Counted from the stretch's first letter, positions 19,198-27,905 are shown. The stretch is 64,000 nucleotides of DNA from Tianweitania sediminis (GCF_017813335.1 NZ_JAGIYY010000008.1:124001-188000), one strand, 5' to 3'. The notes: a model not told the origin generated them from the letters alone. Numbers and translations: made by a program.

Positions 19198-20466
19198 ATG
19201 GTGACGAACTCGGATCGTTTCGACTTGAGCAACTGGAAGTTGACCCTTCCGACGGACGCAAAAGGCGGGTCTTCCGGCACAGCGGTGGAGGTGAAAAATC
19301 TCTTCGGCTATGAGAACAGCAGCCACTTCTTCGATGCGGATGATGGCGCGATGGTTTTCCGCGCGCACGTCGGAGGGGCTACAACGAGTGGCTCGAAATA
19401 TGCCCGCAGCGAACTTCGCGAAATGAACGGCACCGAGCGGGCCGCTTGGACGCTAAAGGAAGGCGGCACCATGACCGCCACGCTCCGAATCGAAAACGCC
19501 CCGTCCGTTGACGGGGAAGCTGGGCGTGTGATCGTCGGGCAAATTCACGGTGATGACCATGAACTGGTCCGGCTTTATTGGGAAAACGGCGAAATCTACT
19601 TCAAGAACGATCGAGCCGGATCCGGCGACAAGGAGCTTCGCTTCGATCTGCGCAATCACGAGGGCGCTCAGCCAAACGTCAGCCTGGGTGAAAGCTTTTC
19701 CTACAAGATCGACGCACGTGGCGATCGTCTGATTGTGGAGATCTTCGCCGATGGCCAAGTCTACAGTTCTGAAACCAGCATCAACAAGGTCTGGCAGGAG
19801 GACACCTTCTACTTCAAGGCAGGCGCGTATCTCGGCGTCAATGACACGCAGGGAAGCGGAACGGCGCAGGTTGCCTTTACCGGCCTTGACTTCAGTCACG
19901 CCGTGGATGGCGGACTTGGCGGCTGGAAGGCAGATGCGCTTCCGACATCGCCTGGAAACGGTCACCCGCTGCCGGAAGTGCCTGGCCCCCACATGCCGGT
20001 TCCTTCGCTGCCCAGCAAGGGAGACGGCGAGAGCGACGCGCCCGGACAGACCTTGTCGGGCACAGCGCGAAATGAAACCCTCGCTGGCTCAGGCGGCGAC
20101 GACACGATCAGGGGTCAGGGCGGAGACGATGTCCTGAACGGCGCTTCTGGCGGCGACATCCTGTGGGGCAATGGCGGACGCGACATCTTGCGAGGCGGCG
20201 CAGGCGACGACTGGCTCAAGGGCGGGGACAGCAAGGACACGTATGTGTTTGAAACCAACCATGGCCACGACACGCTGGCAGAGTTTCGCAAAGGTGAGGC
20301 GCTGATCTTCGAAGCAGGATTGTTCGAATCCGTTTCCGACGCGAAGGGAGCGCTGCATCAAACGGACGACGGCATTGTCCTGGTCACAGGCAGCGATTCC
20401 AGCATTCTTTTCACGGACACCAGCTTTGACCATCTGAACGGAGCAGACTGGATCTTGCATGGCTGA
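19198..20466 (+). CDS. Secreted PL7 alginate lyase with C-terminal RTX repeats
   Basis: The product is 422 residues. ATG 19198 has GGAG six bases upstream. Residues 5-240 are the PL7 jelly-roll lyase fold with FDLSNWKLTLP near the N-terminus and the active-site strands RSELR (70-74), QIH (115-117) and YFKAGAY (205-211). The glutamine that usually follows the last motif is replaced by glycine at 213. A Pro/Ser linker leads to RTX nonapeptides (about 290-345) and a T1SS-type C-terminus; there is no Sec signal. The layout resembles Azotobacter AlyA3, a PL7 lyase with RTX modules. It probably trims or releases surface alginate after export by the adjacent T1SS. Confidence 0.87.
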   Translation: MVTNSDRFDLSNWKLTLPTDAKGGSSGTAVEVKNLFGYENSSHFFDADDGAMVFRAHVGGATTSGSKYARSELREMNGTERAAWTLKEGGTMTATLRIENAPSVDGEAGRVIVGQIHGDDHELVRLYWENGEIYFKNDRAGSGDKELRFDLRNHEGAQPNVSLGESFSYKIDARGDRLIVEIFADGQVYSSETSINKVWQEDTFYFKAGAYLGVNDTQGSGTAQVAFTGLDFSHAVDGGLGGWKADALPTSPGNGHPLPEVPGPHMPVPSLPSKGDGESDAPGQTLSGTARNETLAGSGGDDTIRGQGGDDVLNGASGGDILWGNGGRDILRGGAGDDWLKGGDSKDTYVFETNHGHDTLAEFRKGEALIFEAGLFESVSDAKGALHQTDDGIVLVTGSDSSILFTDTSFDHLNGADWILHG

Positions 20467-20564
20467 CCGACCGGCGGTCTGTTTGTTTGCAGAGCAGCCA
20501 TCCAGATCAGAAACGGAAATCTTCGAGCAAGCCTTGCAACCTATGATCGGTCTTGTTGTTGATC

Positions 20565-20798
20565 ATGCAAGGCTGGATTTCTGCGATGCTTGATGCTTAC
20601 GGACTTCCTATCGAAAGCCGCGCCTATGCAGAGCGTCGGATCGAAATCGCCAGGCAGGGATATGAACTGAACTGCCTGCGCCGGGGCATGCCTGCGGATT
20701 GGTCGACTCTCCCGTCCGATGAACGGCACATGTGGCTGATGACTGCCGAGGCTATGCTTGAGCGAGCTTTGTCCGACGACATGGCGGCCGTTGCCTGA
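20565..20798 (+). CDS. Small conserved-looking hypothetical protein
   Basis: This 77-residue soluble product (ATG 20565; a later ATG at 20577 gives MLDAYGLP) is unrecognised. It is charged and helical, with two cysteine-free amphipathic stretches and a tryptophan-rich middle (DWSTLP, HMWLMTAEAML). It stands alone between the alginate lyase and the convergent M20 gene, whose stop lies only 10 bases away. The coding call rests on composition and lack of a better alternative on the other strand. Confidence 0.45.
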   Translation: MQGWISAMLDAYGLPIESRAYAERRIEIARQGYELNCLRRGMPADWSTLPSDERHMWLMTAEAMLERALSDDMAAVA

Positions 20799-20807
20799 GC
20801 GACGTGC

Positions 20808-22448
20808 TCACCCGAGAAGGCGCTTGCTGAGGTCAATCAAGAGCCGCGGCAGGACGTCGAACGCATAGGGCTCGTGCAGGCGTTCGAGCGGCGTGTGATA
20901 GTCGCGCCCCCACGGACCGAGATTGACGATCGGGATGTCGGCAATGCCGCCGTCTGCCGGCCAGCGCACCCCCGCGTCCCACAACGGCGTATTGCGGGCA
21001 ACGATGCCGAGCGCTGCTTCTTCCGCTTCGCCAAGGAAGCTCATATCGGAAATACCCGCGAAAACCGCGGTTGCGGTGAGCTGCGTCCCGTAGGTGGCTT
21101 CGGCCTCTGCCGCGAGATCTTGCGCCGATGCAAGGAGCCTCTGGGCGGCGGGCCCAGCCGACAAACGGGTCGGCAGATAAGGAACCGAACCGAACCCCAC
21201 AACGATGGCAGGGCCCGAAAGGCCGCTCAGGTTCCAGGCAAGGGCCGTCAGCTCCCGACACTGGTCCGGCAAGGGCAGGGTGCTGGCCGCAAGCTCTTCA
21301 GCGCGTGCCTTGAGCAAGGCTGTGTTCTGCTCGTCCGCCTGGCACGCTGCGGTGTAAACGGCTTCGAACCGGTGGAGGGCGATGGGCTGATGCAACACTG
21401 TGGGCTTGCGGGACGCCTTTGAGCGGTCGCGCAACGTGGCAACAAGCGCGTCGGCCGCTTGTCCACAGAGTGTTTCGAAGCGGTCGAGCACGTCGGCCGG
21501 CGATTGCGTCGAACTCAGCACGTTGAAGGTCAGGAAGGCGAGTGCCGGCGTCGTCACGTCGTAGCCGGTCTTGCTGTCGCGCAAGCTGAGAAGGCTCGGC
21601 TGCGTGCCGGGCAATCCGTTTTCATCCGTGTCCGTGAGCTCCGGCGCCCATTCGACGCGTGCTGCAATGGCGCCTGCAATGGCGCCGGCATTGATGCCTG
21701 CGAGCGGAAAGCCGCTATGGGCGTGGACGCCTACCACAAGAGCGGTCGGCAGCACCTTGCCGATGGTGCCGAGCGCAATGATGCGGCCGTTGGCGCCATC
21801 CGGCTGGTCATCTGCGATCGCGTCGAGATTGATGGCGCCCACGAAGTCGAGGGCGAGATCCTGTGCAATCCCTGGAAGAAGCGATGCGGCGGCGCGAGCG
21901 CCGACGGAATTCACCTCTTCGTCTGGAACCGCGAGAAACAGGAGGTTGCCCCCCCTCTGTTCATCGGCCGCAAACGATGCGCAAGCGGCAAGCCCGGCCG
22001 CGAGCCCTGCCTTCATGTCGAGCAACCCGCGCCCGGGAAGGAAGTTGCCGCTCTGGAGGTCAGCGAGCGCGCGCTGTTCCGCTGCGGTTTGCGCGCCGCC
22101 GCTGCTGAGGCGCTCAAGCAATTGTTCCTTCAACCGTTCGGGACGTGTTGCGACAGGCTCAAGCGCCCCATAGTCTTCCGTGGTCACAGTGTCGTAGTGG
22201 CCAGTCAGGATCACTGTTTTGCGCCCGCTCCCCCGCACAAGCATGGCAACACAGTGGCGGGGATCGCCGAGGGCCACTGGAAAGCTCCAGCAACGGCTGT
22301 CCCCGAAAGCTTCGTCGGCCGCCAATTCGGTGGCAAGCCAGGGGCCGAGCGCCGCTTCGCCCACGCTGCCGCTGACACTGCCGAACTCCGTCAGCTTGAT
22401 CGCCCAGGCGCGGGTGAACGCGGCCAGGTCGGCTTCCGATAAACGCAT
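20808..22448 (-). CDS. rocB: RocB-like M20 family metallohydrolase
   Basis: The product is 546 residues; the start at 22448 has AGGG eight bases upstream. M20 metal-binding and catalytic motifs are present: GHYDTV (H84, D86), GRGLLDMKAG (bridging D144) and PDEE (catalytic E177/E178). The length and the motif TEDYGALEP match RocB, the M20 protein of arginine utilisation in Bacillus, rather than ordinary M20 peptidases of about 400 residues. RocB's exact reaction is not well established, so amide or peptide hydrolysis in amino-acid use is the safe statement. It is monocistronic as far as can be seen. Confidence 0.82.
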   Translation of the reverse strand: MRLSEADLAAFTRAWAIKLTEFGSVSGSVGEAALGPWLATELAADEAFGDSRCWSFPVALGDPRHCVAMLVRGSGRKTVILTGHYDTVTTEDYGALEPVATRPERLKEQLLERLSSGGAQTAAEQRALADLQSGNFLPGRGLLDMKAGLAAGLAACASFAADEQRGGNLLFLAVPDEEVNSVGARAAASLLPGIAQDLALDFVGAINLDAIADDQPDGANGRIIALGTIGKVLPTALVVGVHAHSGFPLAGINAGAIAGAIAARVEWAPELTDTDENGLPGTQPSLLSLRDSKTGYDVTTPALAFLTFNVLSSTQSPADVLDRFETLCGQAADALVATLRDRSKASRKPTVLHQPIALHRFEAVYTAACQADEQNTALLKARAEELAASTLPLPDQCRELTALAWNLSGLSGPAIVVGFGSVPYLPTRLSAGPAAQRLLASAQDLAAEAEATYGTQLTATAVFAGISDMSFLGEAEEAALGIVARNTPLWDAGVRWPADGGIADIPIVNLGPWGRDYHTPLERLHEPYAFDVLPRLLIDLSKRLLG

Positions 22449-22750
22449 TGTGTGATCCCTGAGCTTTGGTGCGTGGTTTTTGCAAAAAACAGCCGAATTG
22501 CAAGCTGCTTTCGCCTTGCTGCACCGGGGTCCGCCGACACCGGGTGGCAAAGAGGGCGAGCAAAAAGCCGATCAGAATGGCCCGGACGGCGGCTGGCTGT
22601 TCGGTTGGGGCAAACACCACGCGCCCGATAGGGCGGGAGCCCGACGAAGCGCATCCGGCCGACCATGAGGGCGGCCGCAGAAGCCAGGGCAGCCAGAACG
22701 AGGATCGCGAACCGAGCAGCTTGAACGGGGAATGCCGATGGCCGTTCGCG
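22449..22750. other. Intergenic stretch with no convincing gene
   Basis: These 302 bases separate the M20 gene from the end of the PQQ dehydrogenase gene. On the minus strand two hydrophobic stretches (ARFAILVLAALASAAALM and RAILIGFLLALFAT) lie in different frames. That could be the remnant of a small two-helix membrane protein broken by a frameshift, but no intact reading frame with a credible start was found. Confidence 0.35.
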
Positions 22751-24649
22751 TTATTGGGGAAGCCGATAAGCGACGACCTGGTCTGAAACTTCGGGCTTCA
22801 GGATGGAATTGCCGCCCACGGCGAACACAACATAGTCCACTCCGTTATGCGTGAACACGGCCGGTATCGATACCGCAGGGGCTTCCACCAGATCCGACCA
22901 CAGTTCCTGCCCTGTGCGCGCGTCGAGGGCCCGCACGCGGGAGTCCACGGATGCTCCCAGGAAAACGACGCCGCCAGCGGTAACCACCGGTCCGCCCAGA
23001 GTCGGTGAACCCCAGGATTGGAGCCCATAGAAGCCTTTAAGCTGCGCTCGTCCGAAAGGCGTCTCGTAAAGCAACTCGCCTGTGTTCAAGTCGTATGCTG
23101 AGAACGTGCCGAAGGGCGGTTCCCAGCACGGCATGCCGGCCCAGTTGCTCCAATCCGTCAGGTGGATGCCGTAGGGTGCTCCTTTCTGGGGCGAATAGCC
23201 TTCTTCATTGCCTCCTTCGGGGCCCTGGATCTGTTCGTATTCTGCGCGCGGGATCAGACGGATCAACTGCACGATGCGCGAGGCATTCACATAAAGCGTG
23301 GCGTTGCGCGGGTCGACGGCCACGCCCCCCCAATTGGTCGCTCCGGCCGTGCCTGGAAAAAACAAGGTTCCCTGTTCCGAGGGGGGCGTGAACATGCCCT
23401 GGTAGAGGTATTTCTCGCGATCGCGTGAGCACTGGCCGAAGCTGACCAGATCGGCGATCCACCAGACGCCGGGAAGTTCGAGCGGGTTACCAACCGGGCG
23501 CGGGGTCATGGCGAATGGTTGGGTGGGCGCCGCAGCCTCGCCCTCCGCAGTGCTTGGCGGCGTCGCGCGCTCTTCGATCTCAAACAGCGGCTCGCCGGTG
23601 CGGCGGTCGAGCACGAACAGAAAGCCCTGCTTGGTCGCCTGCACCAAGGCAGGAATCGACTGCCCGTTCCGCACGATGTTGACGAGGCTCGGTGCCGACG
23701 GTGTGTCATAGTCCCAGATATCGTGATTGACATGCTGGAAGCTCCACACGACCTCGCCGGTCCGCAGATCAATGGCGCTCACCGACGTTGCCATCGGGAT
23801 GGGCTCTTTGCGCGCTCCTCCCCAGTAATTGGGGCTGGGCGACGAGACAGGGGCATAGACCATGCCCAGCTCCGGATCAGCAGTCATCGCTGTCCAGATG
23901 TTGGCGGTGCCGGTGCGGGGGATCAGTTCTTCGGGAATGAAGCTGGTTTCCCACAAAAGTTTGCCGGTGCGTGCATCAATGGCCATAAGATTGCCCGGAG
24001 GGGCAACGCTGAAGGCCCAGTCCTTGCCGGCCCATCCGAGCAGCAGGATATCACCTACGACAAGCGGCGGCTGCAGCAGTGAAAACGGAAACACGTCATT
24101 GACGGTGTTCCACTGGTTGACGTTCAGGACGCCACCGTCGCCAAATCCCTCACACCGCTGGCCCGTATCGGCATCGATCGCGTGCAGTTCGGCATCCATC
24201 GTGCCTAGGAAGACGCGCTTCTCGCACCTGCCCGCCTGGCCGCTCTCCCAATACGCGACCCCCCGGTTCTTGAGCGCCGGCTGCGTCAGCGCCTCGAGAC
24301 GGGAGTCGCTGGAATACGACCAGCGCTGAAGACCAGTCGCAGGGTCGAGCGCAACGACGCGGTAAAACGGCGTGCCGAGGTAGAGTGTCTCGTTTGCGTA
24401 GATCGGGGTTGCGGACCAAACCGTTTCCGGAATCTCGCCGGAACCGTCGGACACGTCGCCGGTGTGGAATTCCCAGGCACGCTCGAGGTTGCCGACTGTG
24501 TCCGGGGTCAAGCTCTGGACGTTGGAGAACTTCGTGGAGCCCACGTCGCCGTGGAATGCGGTCCATTCCGACTGCTGCGCGCTGGCACTTCCCGTGGCAG
24601 CCAGCAAGCAAGAAGAGAGCAAGGCGGCAACGCATCGGCGCGCGATCAT
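22751..24649 (-). CDS. PQQ-dependent dehydrogenase (glucose dehydrogenase-like), periplasmic catalytic subunit
   Basis: The product is 632 residues with an N-terminal signal peptide (MIARRCVAALLSSCLLAATG then ASAQ). The beta-propeller repeat pattern of quinoproteins is clear (DPATGLQRW, DARTGKLLW, DLRTGEVVW, DARTGQELW), as are family motifs such as HGDVGSTKFS and YQGMFTPPSEQGT. The nearest known pattern is the membrane-bound glucose dehydrogenase GCD, but its N-terminal five-helix membrane domain is absent. Instead a separate gene for a membrane protein precedes it and overlaps by four bases. It probably oxidises a sugar or alcohol in the periplasm and passes electrons to ubiquinone; the substrate cannot be read from sequence. 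Confidence 0.85.
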   Translation of the reverse strand: MIARRCVAALLSSCLLAATGSASAQQSEWTAFHGDVGSTKFSNVQSLTPDTVGNLERAWEFHTGDVSDGSGEIPETVWSATPIYANETLYLGTPFYRVVALDPATGLQRWSYSSDSRLEALTQPALKNRGVAYWESGQAGRCEKRVFLGTMDAELHAIDADTGQRCEGFGDGGVLNVNQWNTVNDVFPFSLLQPPLVVGDILLLGWAGKDWAFSVAPPGNLMAIDARTGKLLWETSFIPEELIPRTGTANIWTAMTADPELGMVYAPVSSPSPNYWGGARKEPIPMATSVSAIDLRTGEVVWSFQHVNHDIWDYDTPSAPSLVNIVRNGQSIPALVQATKQGFLFVLDRRTGEPLFEIEERATPPSTAEGEAAAPTQPFAMTPRPVGNPLELPGVWWIADLVSFGQCSRDREKYLYQGMFTPPSEQGTLFFPGTAGATNWGGVAVDPRNATLYVNASRIVQLIRLIPRAEYEQIQGPEGGNEEGYSPQKGAPYGIHLTDWSNWAGMPCWEPPFGTFSAYDLNTGELLYETPFGRAQLKGFYGLQSWGSPTLGGPVVTAGGVVFLGASVDSRVRALDARTGQELWSDLVEAPAVSIPAVFTHNGVDYVVFAVGGNSILKPEVSDQVVAYRLPQ

Positions 24650-24987
24650 ACGGCCCTCCGGTGGGAACTGAGGAAAGGAGCGGCGACAAGGGCCAGCGCT
24701 GCTGCCGCCATCACAACGGCCAAGGCGAACTGCATCAGGAAGTAACCGGCAATTGCGGTCAGGACCGCCGCAACAACCAGAACAGCGATCACCACTGGCC
24801 GGCTCGGCAATTTGCGAAAAGCAAGCAGCCCCGCGCCCAAGCACGTCACCAGTGCCCCGATCAACGCCAGCAAGGCACCAAGAGTGCCGTCGACGCCGGT
24901 GTTACCAAGCGGTCCTGCATAGGCGATAATGGCCAGCACGAGGCCAACCAAACCGAGAAAGCCGGCGGCTAGATAGCGTGTCTGCAT
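24646..24987 (-). CDS. Membrane-anchor protein paired with the PQQ dehydrogenase
   Basis: The product is 113 residues and strongly hydrophobic, with about four predicted transmembrane helices (GFLGLVGLVLAIIAYAG, LGALLALIGALVTCLGAGLL, VVIAVLVVAAVLTAIAGYFL and ALAVVMAAAALALVA). Its stop overlaps the dehydrogenase start by ATGA. The order anchor-then-propeller is the order of domains in single-chain membrane glucose dehydrogenase, so the two genes look like a split version of that enzyme. Electron transfer to quinone through this subunit is inferred. Confidence 0.75.
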   Translation of the reverse strand: MQTRYLAAGFLGLVGLVLAIIAYAGPLGNTGVDGTLGALLALIGALVTCLGAGLLAFRKLPSRPVVIAVLVVAAVLTAIAGYFLMQFALAVVMAAAALALVAAPFLSSHRRAV

Positions 24988-25146
24988 GGCGAGCTAACCT
25001 GAAGCCCGCCGAAAGGTTCCGCCTTGGAAATCCAAGACAGAGGAGATGATCTGCCGATGGCGCATCACTCCAAGGCATGGGCTGAGCCGAGATACAGGAG
25101 CCGTGTAGCCGCACCCGCATCTTTGCGCATCAAGGACTTGAGAGTT

Positions 25147-25162
25147 TGGTGGGCCCGGAGGG
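25147..25162 (-). other. Probable prophage attachment site (attL): tRNA 3'-end fragment
   Basis: Read on the minus strand, these 16 bases are CCCTCCGGGCCCACCA, the form expected for the 3' end of a tRNA: five T-stem bases, a 7-base acceptor strand CGGGCCC, discriminator A and CCA. The rest of a tRNA is missing, because the sequence to the right does not continue as a T-loop. The site lies 63 bases from the integrase gene, at the switch from host to phage genes. The intact tRNA would lie at the other prophage end beyond the window. Confidence 0.5.
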
Positions 25163-25225
25163 CCTGCCTCATGTCAGCAAAATCAAAGTGCTATAGGACA
25201 GGTCGCCACAGGTTCGCCAACCCGG

Positions 25226-26344
25226 TTAGCCACGCTTCTTTCGGCCACTCATCAACGTCGTCACCTTGTCCATTCCCTCGGTGGCCAGCAACGCCTGCTC
25301 AGCTTCGCGGGAATAGAGTTCCGCATGCTCGATGTTCTCATGGCCAAGCACCTTCATAAGCTGCCGCGTGGTGGCTCCACCTTCCGCCATCAGCTTGCCA
25401 AGTGTCTTCCTTAGCCCGTGAAGGGTACAGCCCGGGCCCATGCCGGCCATCTTCGTCCAGTGCGCCATCATGCCGGTCATGGACTTGATGGAAAACGGAT
25501 TGCCGTAGGCATTGACCAACACCGTTTCGCCGCGCCGCTCCGTGGCATCCAGCACTTCCGCAAGCATGGGCGAGATCGGCAAGAACAACTCCCCGCCGTC
25601 CCCTTTGCCCTGCTCGACGGTAAACCCCTCCACGCGGCGCGCTTCGCCGTTCTGGATGATGGTGCGGACGCACTGCTGATCCCATCGGAGAGTGGCCACG
25701 TCTTCGCGTCTGTTACCGAGCCAAAGGGCTATGGAGTAGGCGAGGCGGGGCGTCGTTCCTATCGGCCACCGTTCCTCGAACTTCTCGATCTCCCCCACCT
25801 TCCAAGCCCGCCATCCCTTATAGTCTGGCCGATGCTTCAGCTTGTAGGATGGATCGATTTCGATCCACTCCTGGTCAAGCGCGTACTCCAGCATCTTGCG
25901 GATGGTGACGACCAGATGCTTCGCCTTGTGCGGGGTATCCGAATACTGCGAAATCAGAGCTTTTAGATGCCGGCGCCGCATGTCGCGAACCGGCATGTCT
26001 TTCCAGAGCGCGGCCACTCCGGGCGCTACCTGCGAGTGCAGCCACATCTCGGCCAGGTACGTGTTCTTTGACTTGGTGGCGGCATCGTGTGCTTTCCAGG
26101 CCGATGTGGTTACAACGCCTTTCCACGCCGCCCCGAAGCTCTCTGGTAACGATGCGCCGGGCAGTGGAACGATCTCGGTCTTCTTGCCCCCGAAGCCTGC
26201 GGCAGCGTCCTCATAAGCCCTTTCGAAGTCAGGGTCGCCCGGCTGTCCGGGGAGGGAACGCTGCTTCCCGTTACGGCGAAACCGCCAGCGAGTTACCCCG
26301 TGGCGGTCCTTGTACTGTGAGGCGTTCGGATACTCTGCCGTCAT
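25226..26344 (-). CDS. Tyrosine recombinase (phage integrase)
   Basis: The product is 372 residues. It has a basic N-terminal arm-binding region, a core-binding domain at about 80-170, and a catalytic domain with GNRRED (Arg at 212/213), HGLR (H309, R312), GHEN (H335) and nucleophile Y344 in AELYSRE. It catalyses site-specific integration and, with an excisionase, excision. It is the last gene of the leftward early operon and sits beside the putative attL. Confidence 0.93.
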   Translation of the reverse strand: MTAEYPNASQYKDRHGVTRWRFRRNGKQRSLPGQPGDPDFERAYEDAAAGFGGKKTEIVPLPGASLPESFGAAWKGVVTTSAWKAHDAATKSKNTYLAEMWLHSQVAPGVAALWKDMPVRDMRRRHLKALISQYSDTPHKAKHLVVTIRKMLEYALDQEWIEIDPSYKLKHRPDYKGWRAWKVGEIEKFEERWPIGTTPRLAYSIALWLGNRREDVATLRWDQQCVRTIIQNGEARRVEGFTVEQGKGDGGELFLPISPMLAEVLDATERRGETVLVNAYGNPFSIKSMTGMMAHWTKMAGMGPGCTLHGLRKTLGKLMAEGGATTRQLMKVLGHENIEHAELYSREAEQALLATEGMDKVTTLMSGRKKRG

Positions 26345-26356
26345 GATGCGCGGACG

Positions 26357-26608
26357 CTACGCCGCTTGACCGCGCCCTGACAAGGCTGCATCGATCATGT
26401 TCTCTGCTGATGGCAGGTCGGTGAAAGCCATGTCCAGCGCCATGCGATCCCAGATCACACGGCCATCGATGCGCTTGGCTCGCGGCATCCTACGGTCAGC
26501 CACCATCTGATCGAACTTCGCGGCGCTGACACCGACATAGCGCGCGGCCTCTTCCCGGCTCAAGCCGCGGGGCGGATAGGAAAGCGGATCGGGGCGAAGG
26601 TTTGCCAT
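26357..26608 (-). CDS. Excisionase-like helix-turn-helix protein
   Basis: This 83-residue protein contains the MerR/AlpA-type winged helix pattern LSREEAARYVGVSAAKFDQMV, then a wing with RMPRAKRIDGRVIWDR. Such proteins bind attachment-site DNA and direct recombinases toward excision. Its location immediately upstream of the integrase, with one-base overlap to the next gene, supports an Xis role. A transcription-regulator role is the alternative. Confidence 0.7.
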   Translation of the reverse strand: MANLRPDPLSYPPRGLSREEAARYVGVSAAKFDQMVADRRMPRAKRIDGRVIWDRMALDMAFTDLPSAENMIDAALSGRGQAA

Positions 26609-27204
26609 CAGTATTTCGCCTCCATGACTGCTGGACGGCTGATGCCCGGTAACTCGGTGCTCAAGTAACCAGAGCGCCTTAGCCTCAGTAGATCCCCGCA
26701 GATTTCAGAATACTGGAACCACTCCCCGTTGATCCGGTATTCTGAGAACCGCTCATGCAGCGCGGCTTCGTCAGCCATCGATCCTGGTCGAGCGCCGAAA
26801 AACTCGATCTTCTTGGCACTGGCGGTTTGAAGTGTCTTCAGGCGAGAAGCGACGTCCCGGCTAAAGCCAATCTTCACGGCACCATCGCAGACAAAGAAAT
26901 AGACCCAACCGCTATTGAATGGCGTCCACTCTAAGTCTTCGTCGGCCCGGAGCATCAGTTCACTGAAAGATGGGGCTGTTCGCTCGCCCTCGCCGGAGCC
27001 AGTCACCCACTTGCTCCAAGCGGCAGCGGTATCTGGCCACCCGATATTGAACGTTTCGAGCTCTGCATATTCACAGTCACGAACCGTGCAGAACTCATCG
27101 ACCTGATAAGCGAGATGCGGCTCGCCAAAGAGATCGTCCACCAGAGTTAGAGATACGATCTGTTTGTCTTCTTTCAGCCGAACAGCATAGAGACGGCGCG
27201 TCAT
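26608..27204 (-). CDS. Phage protein with C-terminal GIY-YIG (MUG113/T5orf172-like) nuclease domain
   Basis: The product is 198 residues. The first 100 residues are acidic and unrecognised. Residues about 100-170 show the GIY-YIG-like pattern VYFFVCDGAVKIGFSRD, then RLKTLQTA and a Glu-containing helix (HERFSEYRINGEWF), as in MUG113/T5orf172 domains. These are predicted DNA nucleases of mobile elements. It overlaps its neighbours on both sides within the leftward operon. Confidence 0.7.
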   Translation of the reverse strand: MTRRLYAVRLKEDKQIVSLTLVDDLFGEPHLAYQVDEFCTVRDCEYAELETFNIGWPDTAAAWSKWVTGSGEGERTAPSFSELMLRADEDLEWTPFNSGWVYFFVCDGAVKIGFSRDVASRLKTLQTASAKKIEFFGARPGSMADEAALHERFSEYRINGEWFQYSEICGDLLRLRRSGYLSTELPGISRPAVMEAKY

Positions 27205-27548
27205 CCCCCACCTCCTTCGCGCCTGACAGGGATGCTGGCGGCTTCGGCGCGGCGGATCATGTCAGCCGTTCCGCGACCTCCGGGGAAGGCAATCACCAGA
27301 TCCGGCTTGCCTTCATCGATCATGCGCTGGTTGCGGATCGGGCCAGCCGCTTTGCCGTGGGTTTTCCAGTCGGCGGGGAATGTCTCTATGTGCTTCCTGG
27401 AGAAGGTCGCCCAACTCGCTGCCGCCAAGTCGGCACCGGTCGCACCGCCTTCGATGATGACCTCGACACTATCGAGCGCATCCAAGATCTGGTGAACGTA
27501 GTCACGATTATCGTAGTCGCGACCGCCGCAAACGAGAACGCGCGTCAT
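27201..27548 (-). CDS. DUF2493 (SLOG-superfamily) protein
   Basis: The product is 115 residues with a Rossmann-like SLOG fold signature: VLVCGGRDY at the N-terminus, GGATGADLAAASWA in the middle, then FPADWKTHGKAAGPIRN and AFPGGRGTADM. The family is common in phages and is predicted to bind nucleotide-derived ligands; no biochemical role is certain. It overlaps both flanking genes by four bases (ATGA). Confidence 0.82.
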   Translation of the reverse strand: MTRVLVCGGRDYDNRDYVHQILDALDSVEVIIEGGATGADLAAASWATFSRKHIETFPADWKTHGKAAGPIRNQRMIDEGKPDLVIAFPGGRGTADMIRRAEAASIPVRREGGGG

Positions 27549-27667
27549 GGCCCCACCTTCGCAACACCGATGATGACTGCCAAGGCTTGCCCTATGGCGG
27601 CGATAAGGATGACCGTCCCGGCAAAGGTCCAGAACGATGAAAAGATGAATTGCAGGACCTCAAGCAT
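27545..27667 (-). CDS. Small single-helix membrane protein
   Basis: This 40-residue product starts at 27667 (MLEVLQFIFSSFWTF) and has one strongly hydrophobic segment (GTVILIAAIGQALAVIIG). It overlaps the DUF2493 start by ATGA and the upstream gene's end by eight bases, so translational coupling supports it. The function is unknown. Confidence 0.55.
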   Translation of the reverse strand: MLEVLQFIFSSFWTFAGTVILIAAIGQALAVIIGVAKVGP

Positions 27668-27905
27668 CCCGCCCCTCCGTGTCTTCCGGCTCGTAGGCGC
27701 CATTCTCAAAACCGCGTCTGCCCATGGCGATGCGTCCGACGAAAGACTTGCCGACTTGTAAGCCGTAAAGCGCGGTGATCTCATTGGTGGCGAAGTGTTT
27801 GCGAGCCATGCGCCGCGTCTCGCCTATGGGCTTGGAAAGCAGCGTTCCAGTGTGGAACCGCATTTGACCGGGATTGGCTGGCGCTCCCCAGAACAGCTTA
27901 ATCAT
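27660..27905 (-). CDS. Hypothetical phage protein
   Basis: The product is 81 residues, basic in the middle (GETRRMARKHF) and acidic at the end (EPEDTEG). No domain was recognised. It is kept because it overlaps neighbours on both sides by eight bases in the same way as the rest of the operon. The C-terminal PEDTEG motif recurs at the end of the next upstream gene, hinting at a small duplicated tail. Confidence 0.5.
   Translation of the reverse strand: MIKLFWGAPANPGQMRFHTGTLLSKPIGETRRMARKHFATNEITALYGLQVGKSFVGRIAMGRRGFENGAYEPEDTEGRDA

Noticed and set aside
20467-20500. Possible terminator after the PL7 lyase (GACCG-ACCGG-CGGTC followed by T-rich sequence)
   Set aside because: The stem is only five base pairs and the T-tract is interrupted, so it was not listed as a feature.
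22466-22786. Plus-strand open frame in the gap between the M20 and PQQ genes
   Set aside because: It overlaps the PQQ gene end, is rich in Arg/Ser/Gly and lacks a ribosome-binding site; nothing recognisable.
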